Assembly (NCBI RefSeq): GCF_029478665.1
Contig: NZ_JARPQB010000023.1
Coordinates: 1-64,000, forward strand
DNA: 64,000 nt
Reading direction: 5' to 3'
DNA from: Pseudomonas entomophila
Lineage (GTDB): Bacteria > Pseudomonadota > Gammaproteobacteria > Pseudomonadales > Pseudomonadaceae
Numbering within the stretch: the stretch's first letter is position 1; the number at the start of each line of letters is the position of its first letter. The translations under genes and the position numbers were made by a program. Below the pieces are notes generated by a model, which saw only the letters and a list, made by a program, of their open reading frames with translations, was not told where the DNA came from and did no database searches. Below, in pieces: positions 7,177-14,480 of this stretch.

Positions 7177-8479
7177 ACTGCCTGTGCCTCAAGGTGGTCT
7201 TCAGGTCACCGACGATTTCGCCGGCACGGATGGCCATGTTGGAGATCAGCGTCGCGCTCAGCCCGTGGGAGCCCTCGGCGACACCGGTGGAATACAGCAA
7301 CGGTGCGGCCTCGCCCTTGAAGGCCAGGCGGTAATGGCGCGACAGCTGCGCACCGCCCTCCTCCTTGACCAGCCGCGACGCCAACGGCGCGCACAGCAGG
7401 TCGGCGATATTGCGCGGGCGGAAGCCCGTGGCGCACACCAGGTAGTCACAGTGGACCTGGCGCGCCTCGCCGCTCAGTTGCCGATCGAACGTCACCTGCA
7501 GCCCATTGCCCTGCGCCTGCACCTTCTGGAACCGGCTCAGGCGCTCCAGGGTCAGGCGCTGCTGGCCGCTGACTTCGTCGTCGTACCATTGGCGGTAGAG
7601 CTTCTCGATCAGCGCCAGGTCGACCGCGGCGTAGTTGGTGGAGGCATGGGTGCGCAGCACGTGCTTGCGCACATGGGCCGGCGCCGCATGGAATCCGTCC
7701 ACGGCCTCGGCATCGAAGATCTCGTTGACGAACGGGCTGTCGTCGGCGGGGGTGTAGCCATAACGGGCGTGGATCGCCGTCACCTTCAACGCCGGGTAGG
7801 TCTCGAGCAGGTACTCCACCGCCTCGGCGGCGCTTTGCCCGCCGCCGACCACCACGCAATGGCCGTCCGCCGGCAAGTCGGCGTCCTGCAGCCGCGCCAG
7901 CAGGTGATGCACATGGGTGACGCGCTCACCGGGCTGGACATCGTCCGGCATCTGCGGCTCCAGCCCCAGCGAATGCACCACCGAACGGGTCAGCATCGAG
8001 GTGGTGGTATCGCCGACCTGCATCTCGACCCGGAACAGCGGCGCGCCGTCGTCCGCCACGCCGCCTTCGGCGATGCGCAGCACCCGGTGGCCATAGAACA
8101 CCTGCTCGCTGAACTCGGCCGCGCACCAGCTCAGGTAGTCATGGAACTCCACGCGCCCGGGAAAGAAGTCCTTCTTGTTGCAGAACGCCGCGATACGGCC
8201 CTTGCTGTGCAGGTAGTTGACGAAGGTGAAGTGGCTGCGCGGGTTGCGGAAGCTGACCAGGTCCTTCAAGAACGACACCTGCATGGTGGCGTTCTTGAAC
8301 AACATGCCTTTGTGCCAGGCAAAGCCTGGGGCGCTGTCGACGAAGGCTACCGACAGCTCCGGGGCCAGCTCCTGCAGGGCGATGGCCAGCGAAATGTTCG
8401 ACGGGCCGAAGCCAATGCCCACCACGTCATGTACCTTGCGCTCGCAAGGGCTTCTGGCCACATCTGTTGCAAAACTCAT
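7160..8479 (-). CDS. L-lysine/L-ornithine-type flavin N-monooxygenase
   Basis: 439 residues of the IucD/PvdA family of NADPH- and FAD-dependent N-hydroxylases. GIGFGPSN at 21-28 is the family FAD motif (GxGPxN), VVVGGGQSAAEAVEYL is the NADPH motif, NATMQVSFLKDLVSFRNPRS is the substrate-side signature, and VCATGFRP is the ATG motif. It adds oxygen to a terminal side-chain amine, here probably N6 of lysine, feeding the cupin-MetRS enzyme. The ATG at 8479 has AGGGAG in front; the longer frame upstream is spurious. No siderophore NRPS or IucA/IucC gene is near, which argues against a siderophore role. Transcription of the operon continues 17 bases into the next gene. Confidence 0.9.
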   Translation of the reverse strand: MSFATDVARSPCERKVHDVVGIGFGPSNISLAIALQELAPELSVAFVDSAPGFAWHKGMLFKNATMQVSFLKDLVSFRNPRSHFTFVNYLHSKGRIAAFCNKKDFFPGRVEFHDYLSWCAAEFSEQVFYGHRVLRIAEGGVADDGAPLFRVEMQVGDTTTSMLTRSVVHSLGLEPQMPDDVQPGERVTHVHHLLARLQDADLPADGHCVVVGGGQSAAEAVEYLLETYPALKVTAIHARYGYTPADDSPFVNEIFDAEAVDGFHAAPAHVRKHVLRTHASTNYAAVDLALIEKLYRQWYDDEVSGQQRLTLERLSRFQKVQAQGNGLQVTFDRQLSGEARQVHCDYLVCATGFRPRNIADLLCAPLASRLVKEEGGAQLSRHYRLAFKGEAAPLLYSTGVAEGSHGLSATLISNMAIRAGEIVGDLKTTLRHRQYEKAV

Positions 8480-8585
8480 GTGAACTCCCTTTCTACTGAA
8501 TTTCAGGCTGAGCGGGGCCACGGGGTCGTCATCCACGATGACGGCCCCGGGCGGTCCGGTTAGGGTGTTGCAAAGTGCCTGCGGG

Positions 8586-9581
8586 CTAGTCGAACTCGAA
8601 CGCGTCGGCCAGGTTGAGCGCCTGCAGCCGGGCGATATCCTCCTCCAGCACCGACAGGCTGCGATGACGCAGGAATACGGTGCAGCCATAGGTGGTGCCA
8701 TCGGTGGTCATCGCCATGTACTCACCCAGCGGCGGCGCGACGAAGTAGTGGCTGAAACTGGCCAGGCCACGCACCTCCCGGTCGAAGCGAAACGCTTTGA
8801 CACGCCCCGGGCGGGTCACCACGAAGGAGTAGTCCGCCACCGGTTGTTCCGCGCCGGCGCCGATGCGCGGCAACTGGCGCCAGCTGTCTTCCTGGGAAGG
8901 CCAGCCCCCCAGCCGGCACAGCTCGGGCAATGGCGTGCTGGCCAGGCGCGGCGACAGCTTGACCAGCCGTGGCCCATGCTGGGTGACCACCACTTCGGCA
9001 TGCAGCGGGCCGTGCACCATGCCCAGCCCGCGGGCCACGGCAGCCAGCCGTGGCACCAGGCCGTCGGGCAGCCGGGACGTGGGCAGGCTGGTAACTGCGG
9101 TGAGAATCCTGCGGCCTTCCAGGTCCAGGGTGTAGCAGTGCCAGGCATCGCTGACGATGAACTGCCCCTGGGCGAACACACCATTGATGAACAGCGGCTC
9201 GCCCGGCTCGTGCTCATGCAGCAGGAACGGCCCCGACACGCCCTGCATCGCCACCGCCAGCGCCGGCGCGTCGATGCCACCAAGCCCAAGCAGCAACGCC
9301 GAGCCTCGCGACGCCGGCGAAAGCGACGGGCGCACCACCCAGGTCTGCCCGGCATCGCCCGGCAATGCGTGCAACGACGCCAACGGCTGCGCGCTGAAAG
9401 CCAGGCCTGGGTCGAGCCGGCTGACCGCGCGATGCTGCGCGCATTTGTCGTAGAACACCGCCGGATCGCAATCGGCGCTGAAGTAGCCAGCGGCGATGTT
9501 GGCGGCCATGACCTGGCGCAATTGCTGGTCATCGGCCGCCAACTGATACGCCACCGGCGCCTGGGCGTTGGCCGCGCGCAT
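8586..9581 (-). CDS. ATP-grasp-like protein, degenerate or shortened
   Basis: 331 residues that read as an ATP-grasp ligase fold. WVVRPSLSPASRGSALLLG looks like the beta-strand and glycine-rich loop that hold ATP. FLLHEHEPGEPLFINGVF and HGPLHAEVVVTQHGPRLVKLSPRLA match the usual E-x-S-V-D/E and E-x-N-x-R strands. The last motif has lost the standard magnesium ligands (LVKLSPR rather than xxEINPR), and the N-terminal pre-ATP domain is short. It may be an amide or peptide ligase with altered metal chemistry, or a non-catalytic relative. Its ATG (9581) overlaps the TGA of the SDR gene (TGATG). A GTG at 9584 is an alternative. The 106 bases after it lead to the N-hydroxylase. Confidence 0.55.
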   Translation of the reverse strand: MRAANAQAPVAYQLAADDQQLRQVMAANIAAGYFSADCDPAVFYDKCAQHRAVSRLDPGLAFSAQPLASLHALPGDAGQTWVVRPSLSPASRGSALLLGLGGIDAPALAVAMQGVSGPFLLHEHEPGEPLFINGVFAQGQFIVSDAWHCYTLDLEGRRILTAVTSLPTSRLPDGLVPRLAAVARGLGMVHGPLHAEVVVTQHGPRLVKLSPRLASTPLPELCRLGGWPSQEDSWRQLPRIGAGAEQPVADYSFVVTRPGRVKAFRFDREVRGLASFSHYFVAPPLGEYMAMTTDGTTYGCTVFLRHRSLSVLEEDIARLQALNLADAFEFD

Positions 9582-10306
9582 CACGTCAGGTCCTGCCGGG
9601 TCGGACCACGGAAATGCACCGCGTCGATATGGCAGCTGCGCGGCTGGGCCAGCACGAAGCGCATGGTTTCCCAGATGGAGCGCCCGTTGAGCAGGCGACC
9701 TGCCGGGTCGACGGTTTCATCAAGGCTGGTCACCTCGAAGTCGGGCGGGTAGAAACCGGTGACCCGAATGCCTTCCGCCGCCAAGTGGTGGGTCATGTTC
9801 TGGCAGAAGCCGCTCATGCCATGCTTGGCCGCGAAGAACGCCGGGTGGGCGACGGAGTTGGTGAACTGCGGCACGCCGCACACCGAGACCATCGCCATGA
9901 TGTCCGCCGCGCCAGAGCGGCGCAGGCTGGGCAGCAGGGCCCGGGTCAGGGTGATCGAGCCGGTCAGCCCGGAATTGATGGTGCTGACGATCTCTTCATC
10001 GCTGTCACCCTCGCCCAACGGCCCTTCGAGCCACTGCGCGGCACTGAGCACCAGGATATCCACCGGCCGCTCGTCGGCCTGCAACTGCTCGGCGAACGCA
10101 CGCACCGAGCGGGCGTCGGCGATGTCGCAGGCATAGGCACGGGCCGAGCCGCCTTCGCCCTGGATGATCTCGCAGGTGGCGCGGGCGCTGTCCAGCTGGC
10201 GCGCGCACAGGTCCACATGGGCGCCCTCGCGGGCCAGCCAGACCGAAACCGCCTGGCCGAAATCACGGCCACCCCCGGTGACCACTACACGTTTGTTCTT
10301 CAGCAT
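9581..10306 (-). CDS. Short-chain dehydrogenase/reductase fold protein with altered active site
   Basis: 241 residues of the SDR superfamily: nucleotide motif region TGGGRDFG at 10-17, DIADARS after strand 3, VLSAAQW in place of NAG, and K161. The catalytic tyrosine of YxxxK is phenylalanine (FFAAK, F157). The glycine pattern TGxxxGxG is altered at its middle glycine (Asp15). It may therefore act as a non-redox scaffold, a dehydratase-like enzyme or a partner of the second SDR. The start at 10306 (MLKNKR) has AGGGAA in front; longer frames upstream run into the next gene. It is followed directly by the ATP-grasp gene (TGATG). Confidence 0.8.
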   Translation of the reverse strand: MLKNKRVVVTGGGRDFGQAVSVWLAREGAHVDLCARQLDSARATCEIIQGEGGSARAYACDIADARSVRAFAEQLQADERPVDILVLSAAQWLEGPLGEGDSDEEIVSTINSGLTGSITLTRALLPSLRRSGAADIMAMVSVCGVPQFTNSVAHPAFFAAKHGMSGFCQNMTHHLAAEGIRVTGFYPPDFEVTSLDETVDPAGRLLNGRSIWETMRFVLAQPRSCHIDAVHFRGPTRQDLT

Positions 10307-10332
10307 TGTCTGCTTCCCTGTCATGAAATCCG

Positions 10333-11034
10333 TCAACAGCCGGGGTGCGGCACCGTGCGGCTGCCCGAGAGCTTTTGCCCATGCAGCTGGTCGACGATGT
10401 AGTCCGCGGCATGCTCGGCCCACAGCCCTGGGGCGATGTACTGCGTGTGGTCATCCGGCAGGCACTGGGCGAGCATCTTGGTGTTCACCCCGTTGCCTGG
10501 GTCCAGCGCCACCGCGTGCAAGCCCTCCGGCAGGTCGGCGCTGAGCGAACCGATCAGCCCCTCCACCGCGAATTTGCTCGCGCAGTACGGGCCGAGCCCC
10601 CAGGACGCCGAACGCCCCCAGCCGGAGCTGATGGCGACGAACAGGCCCTGGCCACGGTCGAGCATCGCCGGCAGGAAAGCGTGCAGCGTGTTGACCACGC
10701 CCAGCACATTGACCTCCATCACCTGCGCCCACTCCGCCTGGCTGATTTCCCAGGCCGGCTTGCGCGCATTGATCACCCCGGCATTGCACACCACGATGTC
10801 CATCGCCCCCTCGCGGCATGCCGCTTCGGCGAAGCGCCGCATGTCTTCGGGCACCGCCACCGAAGCACTGAACAGTGCCGGGTTGGCCTGGGCCGCCGGC
10901 GCGGCCTCGGCCGACAGCTGGCAGCCGAACACCTGGTGGCCGCGGGCGGCCAGCGCCTGGCTCAAGGCCAACCCCAAGCCACGGCTCACACCAGTGATGG
11001 CGATGCGCAGCGGCCGCTGCGTGGTTGTGTTCAT
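10333..11034 (-). CDS. Short-chain dehydrogenase/reductase (classical, active-site intact)
   Basis: 233 residues. It has the classical NAD(P) motif TGVSRGLG (14-21), VVCNAGVIN, the active-site Asn (N109 in EVNVLG), Ser136/137, Tyr150 and Lys154 (YCASK). It oxidises or reduces a carbonyl or alcohol on an unknown intermediate. A strong ribosome-binding site AAGGAGG lies before the ATG at 11034, which also overlaps the stop of the HAD gene (ATGA). The 26-base gap to the altered SDR suggests both are made together. They could form a hetero-oligomer. Confidence 0.85.
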   Translation of the reverse strand: MNTTTQRPLRIAITGVSRGLGLALSQALAARGHQVFGCQLSAEAAPAAQANPALFSASVAVPEDMRRFAEAACREGAMDIVVCNAGVINARKPAWEISQAEWAQVMEVNVLGVVNTLHAFLPAMLDRGQGLFVAISSGWGRSASWGLGPYCASKFAVEGLIGSLSADLPEGLHAVALDPGNGVNTKMLAQCLPDDHTQYIAPGLWAEHAADYIVDQLHGQKLSGSRTVPHPGC

Positions 11035-11753
11035 GATTCCTCCTTGATCGTTTGGCTGCTCACGCAAAAGCGCGATACAGCGTTGTCCGCCAGCAGGTTG
11101 GGCACCTCACCGCCCCAGTGGCCCTCAGGCCAGCTGGCGCTGAGGGTCGAGCGCGTGATCAGCGCATGCCCGCTGACAAAGATGAACGGCACCTTGCAGG
11201 CGATGGCGGCCTCGGCGTCGGCGCTGGCATCACCGAGGAACACGGCTTGCGCGGCACTGCAGTCGTACTGCTCGAGCAGCGCGTTGATCGCCGCGATCTT
11301 GGTCACCGGCGAACCCACCACCCGCGCCAGCAGCCGATCCATCCCGCACTCGGCCAGCGCGGCATTGATCTCCGCCTCCACGCCGCCGCTGACCACCGTG
11401 CAGATGACCCCACGGGCCGCCAGCCGGGCGAGCAGGTGCGGTGCGCCCGCCACCGCCGGCGAGTACCGATAGTGCGTTTGCAGGTACTGCTCGTAGCGGT
11501 CGATGCTCGCCGCCACGAAGTCTTCCTCCTGGGCCACCCCGATCACGCGCTGGAAGGCTTCGAAGTGCCAGCGCCGCGGGCGACCGAAGTTGAGCCGGAA
11601 GCTGTCCTTGCAGCGCTCACGCAGCACCGCCGGGTAGGCGGCCAGGGCGTGATCGACCGCGGCCAGCTTCACCCCGTTGGAGTCGAGCAGCACACCGTCA
11701 CAGTCGAAGAACACCAACTTGCAGTCCGCCAGCAGTTCACCGAGTTTGACCAT
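11031..11753 (-). CDS. HAD-superfamily phosphatase
   Basis: 240 residues with all four HAD motifs: FFDCDGVLLDS (nucleophile Asp and acid Asp), VVSGG (motif II Ser), the lysine in SPVTKIAAI, and FLGDASADAEAA (acidic pair). The helical cap is of the beta-phosphoglucomutase/phosphoglycolate phosphatase type. It most likely removes phosphate from a pathway intermediate. The start at 11753 lies 6 bases after the stop of the DRE-TIM lyase gene. The 4-base overlap with the following SDR gene supports one transcript. Substrate unknown. Confidence 0.85.
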   Translation of the reverse strand: MVKLGELLADCKLVFFDCDGVLLDSNGVKLAAVDHALAAYPAVLRERCKDSFRLNFGRPRRWHFEAFQRVIGVAQEEDFVAASIDRYEQYLQTHYRYSPAVAGAPHLLARLAARGVICTVVSGGVEAEINAALAECGMDRLLARVVGSPVTKIAAINALLEQYDCSAAQAVFLGDASADAEAAIACKVPFIFVSGHALITRSTLSASWPEGHWGGEVPNLLADNAVSRFCVSSQTIKEES

Positions 11754-11759
11754 GTTCGT

Positions 11760-12782
11760 TCACCGGTAGTGGCTGAGAATGCCCGCGTCGAACTTGTGCG
11801 CCCCGGCATGCCCGGCGATCTTGCCGAGGATGTCGATACGCTCCAGGCCCGTCAGCGGCGTGCCTTCGAACAGGCGCTGGGCATAGGTCGGGTGCACGTT
11901 GTGCCTGGCCTGGCTGCGGTAGGTGGGCGAGTAGCCCCAGTTCGCCGTGAGCCTGAGCGGTTCGATGTGCTCCGCCAGGAACGCCTCGCACTCGGCCATT
12001 TCCCGTGTCCCCGACTTCAGCAGGCCGAGGGTTTCGGTCGGCGCGTTGCCGGCCCCCCGGCCGATCCCGGCGAAGGTGCCGTCGGCATGCCGGGCGCCTG
12101 CGTCCAGCGCCGCCTGGGTGTTGGCGACCGCCAGGCCATAGTTGTCGTGGGCATGGAAACCCAGCGGCAACGGGGTCAGCTCACGCGCCTGGCTGAACAG
12201 GCGATGCACCTGCTCGGGCAGCATGCGCCCGAAACTGTCGGCGAAATACAGCGCCGTGACTGGCTCGATGGCCAGGGCCGGCAGGTCATGGGCCAGTTGC
12301 TCCGGCGTCAGCTCGGCGGCCTGCATCAGGTTGATCATCACCGCCAGCTCCTGCCCCGCCAGCGCCTTGGCCAGCGCCAGGCTGCCCTCGAGCTGGCTGC
12401 TCATGGCCGCGATGCGCAGGATGGCGATGGGGAACGGCGAACGCCGGATCGCCGCCAGGATCACCTCGGCGACAGCCTGCACCGGCTGATCGAGGATACG
12501 CCAGGCATCGATCATCACCGCCGCGCGCATCGGCCCCAGGTCGACCTGCTGGCGCTGCACGTCGCTCAGCGACTCGGGCAATGCCTTGAATGACCCGAGG
12601 TGGCTGACCCCGGCGGCGGGGTCCAGGTTCAGGTAGCCCATCTCGACAATGTCCACGCCGGCGGCCTGGCACATACCGAAGTAGTGCCCGACCATGGCAT
12701 CGGAAAACCGCCAGTCGGTCTGGAACCCGCCATCACGGAAGGTACAATCCATCAACACGAATGACTGGTTGTGCGCGGTCAT
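11760..12782 (-). CDS. DRE-TIM metallolyase (HMG-CoA lyase / 4-hydroxy-2-oxovalerate aldolase-like)
   Basis: 340 residues. It begins with MDCTFRDGGF, a clear form of the DxTLRDG metal and catalytic motif (R16, D17), and carries GFHAHDNYGLA with the metal-binding H-x-H-D-N near residue 210, followed by GIGRGAGNAPTE. This is the HMGL-like TIM-barrel family of divalent-metal lyases and aldolases that make or break C-C bonds next to a carboxylate or ketone. It is closest in layout to 4-hydroxy-2-oxovalerate aldolases rather than isopropylmalate synthases, as no regulatory domain follows. The start at 12782 overlaps the stop of the mutarotase-like gene (ATGA, 12779-12782). Confidence 0.83.
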   Translation of the reverse strand: MTAHNQSFVLMDCTFRDGGFQTDWRFSDAMVGHYFGMCQAAGVDIVEMGYLNLDPAAGVSHLGSFKALPESLSDVQRQQVDLGPMRAAVMIDAWRILDQPVQAVAEVILAAIRRSPFPIAILRIAAMSSQLEGSLALAKALAGQELAVMINLMQAAELTPEQLAHDLPALAIEPVTALYFADSFGRMLPEQVHRLFSQARELTPLPLGFHAHDNYGLAVANTQAALDAGARHADGTFAGIGRGAGNAPTETLGLLKSGTREMAECEAFLAEHIEPLRLTANWGYSPTYRSQARHNVHPTYAQRLFEGTPLTGLERIDILGKIAGHAGAHKFDAGILSHYR

Positions 12783-13159
12783 TTTTGTTGGCCCGCCGTT
12801 TCCAGGGTCCAGTCGTACACCTGCTCCAGGCGCCACCAGTTGAGGTCGGTGCGGTTGCCTTCGATGCGCTTGAGCAGCGGGTTGTCGTCACCGTGCATGC
12901 GGTCGTCCCAGGCCTGGATCACCGGGTGCACCGACAGCGCGTGGGTAAAATCGCGCAGCGGGTCGAACTGATCGTGGGCTTCGACTTGCATGAACAAAGT
13001 GCGAGGCGGCAACAGGTAGATCGACATACGCTGCAAACCGATTTCACGCAGTACGCCGCGTTCACCGGAAATTTGCACGGGAACATCACGGTGCATGGCT
13101 TTATACAGTTCGGCGGCTTCGAGGCTGGTCAATTCAATGGAGAAACCAATACGTTTCAT
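12779..13159 (-). CDS. L-rhamnose mutarotase-family protein (ferredoxin-like fold)
   Basis: 126 residues matching the RhaM/DUF718 pattern. It opens with MKRIGFSIEL, then EAAELYKAMHRDVP, GVLREIGLQRMSIYLLPPRTLFMQVEA, and a C-terminal tryptophan pair (NWWRLEQVYDW) comparable to the family's RWWPxMEEVF-type block. Such proteins interconvert sugar anomers, but relatives have been recruited for other small reactions. AAGGAAG precedes the start. It is the second gene of the operon, 14 bases after the DapA-like gene, and is coupled by ATGA to the lyase. No rhamnose catabolic genes are nearby, so a role in the same biosynthesis is more likely. Confidence 0.72.
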   Translation of the reverse strand: MKRIGFSIELTSLEAAELYKAMHRDVPVQISGERGVLREIGLQRMSIYLLPPRTLFMQVEAHDQFDPLRDFTHALSVHPVIQAWDDRMHGDDNPLLKRIEGNRTDLNWWRLEQVYDWTLETAGQQK

Positions 13160-13173
13160 GAGTAACTTCCTTA

Positions 13174-14085
13174 TTACTGGGTCACGAATTCGAAAAGTTG
13201 GTCGTAGACTTTTTCAACTTCTTTGAGGGTTTCCACATCCATGGTGAAATCCACGGGTGGGCGGATCAAGGTATTGCTCATCAACCGGCGGCGTTTGAGC
13301 AGGTGTTTCGACAACTGCAAGTAACAGTCGATGCTCGCCATCATGTGGCACATCAAGTAGGACAGCGGGTAGGCGATGGCCCGGGCGGTTCGCTCGTCGC
13401 CGGCCTGCAAGGCGCGCCACAGGGCCACGGTGATCTCGGCGATCTCGGTGGCCGGGATCACCCCCGCCAGGCCGCGCTGGTAGGTGTCGACCAGCATCAT
13501 GCCGCCGTCGCCCTCGAAGATCCGTGCCTGGCCGCCAGTGGCGTCGCGCAGCAGCGAAACCTTGGGCGCGGTGGGCGCGGACTCGGGCTTGAACTGCACC
13601 TTCTGCGGGCCGAACGCCTTGAGCAGGCGGGCCTGCACGTCGATCGACAGCGGCCGCTTGGCCAGCGACTTGGCGTGGTGCACCAGCACCGGTATCTGCA
13701 CGCTTTCGACGACATTGGCGAAGTAGGTGTACATCTGCTCGTCATCAAGCGCCCACATCGACGGGTGCATCACCAGCAGCGCGTCACAGCCGGCCTGTTC
13801 GGCCTGGCGCGAATATTCGATGGCCTGGGCGATGCTCTCGCCACCGGTGCTCATGATGGCCAGGCCCTTGTCGCCGGTCTGTTCGGCGATCAGCTCGGCC
13901 ACGCGGAAGCGTTCAGTGGTGGTCAGCCGTGAAACCTCGGAAATCTGCCCGATGACCACGCCGTCGCAGCCGGTGTGCAGGATATGTTCGACCTGCAGGC
14001 GCAGGGCCGAGGTATCCAGGGAGAGGTCGTTGTTGTAAGGCAGGATGGCGACCGGAAGGACACCTTGGATGGGGAGTTGCGTCAT
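13174..14085 (-). CDS. DapA-like class I aldolase (dihydrodipicolinate synthase superfamily)
   Basis: 303 residues of the DapA/NanA TIM-barrel superfamily, which forms a lysine Schiff base with a pyruvate-type substrate. The Schiff-base lysine is K166 (VQFKPES). Two usual DapA features are missing: the GTTGE loop reads GQISE (46-50) and the catalytic tyrosine in the strand before the lysine is His136 (IPVLVHHAK). It is therefore not the housekeeping lysine-pathway enzyme. It is the first gene of the minus-strand operon, with AAGGA nine bases before the ATG. The upstream 300 bases are AT-rich and carry a palindrome, fitting a promoter region. Confidence 0.85.
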   Translation of the reverse strand: MTQLPIQGVLPVAILPYNNDLSLDTSALRLQVEHILHTGCDGVVIGQISEVSRLTTTERFRVAELIAEQTGDKGLAIMSTGGESIAQAIEYSRQAEQAGCDALLVMHPSMWALDDEQMYTYFANVVESVQIPVLVHHAKSLAKRPLSIDVQARLLKAFGPQKVQFKPESAPTAPKVSLLRDATGGQARIFEGDGGMMLVDTYQRGLAGVIPATEIAEITVALWRALQAGDERTARAIAYPLSYLMCHMMASIDCYLQLSKHLLKRRRLMSNTLIRPPVDFTMDVETLKEVEKVYDQLFEFVTQ

Positions 14086-14480
14086 GCCTGATATTCCTTA
14101 TCAAAGTTTGACGTTAACAACTAGCAGACTCGCAACTTACACAACATGCGGCCACTCAGACGGCGCGTACGCCCTCTGTTTTTGGCCAGCATGCCTGGCG
14201 ACCCGCAGCAAGGCGGATGCGTCTGAAAGTGTTAAGCGCAAGGCGTCGACTTTATTCGTAAAAGTCGGGTGTTCAACTACGGACTTATTCGGGAGTGCGG
14301 GGTATCCGTGCAACTTTCTCACTAGTTACTTGGTGCACGCCGAAGTCGGGGGCAAGTAAATGGCGGGGGGGATTTTTTGTCGATCCAGCATTTGTATCAA
14401 AATAATACAAATATGAATTTACAAAGACACACACGTTAAAACTGTTTTCTATATTTCAGGTTGTTTCAGACATGTAACTG
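14086..14480 (-). promoter_or_regulatory. AT-rich upstream region of the hydrazine-type operon
   Basis: This stretch has no convincing gene. Base composition falls sharply at 14370-14480 compared with the GC-rich genes around it, as expected for a promoter region or a long untranslated leader of the operon reading leftwards from 14085. I could not fix a single -35/-10 pair with confidence. Confidence 0.5.
14390..14412. promoter_or_regulatory. Operator-like palindrome upstream of the hydrazine-type operon
   Basis: Arms ATTTGTAT and ATACAAAT are perfect inverted repeats around a 7-base centre, 305 bases before the first gene of the operon. The size and spacing fit a dimeric helix-turn-helix regulator. 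No regulator gene lies in the cluster. Confidence 0.4.

Noticed and set aside
7160..8479. Siderophore locus interpretation of the N-hydroxylase
   Set aside because: No NRPS, IucA/IucC synthetase, acyltransferase or TonB receptor nearby; the cupin-MetRS and FAD oxidase neighbours point to N-N bond formation.
6998..8563. 521-codon plus-strand frame opposite the N-hydroxylase
   Set aside because: Same reasoning; the opposite strand carries GxGPSN and ATGFRP motifs.
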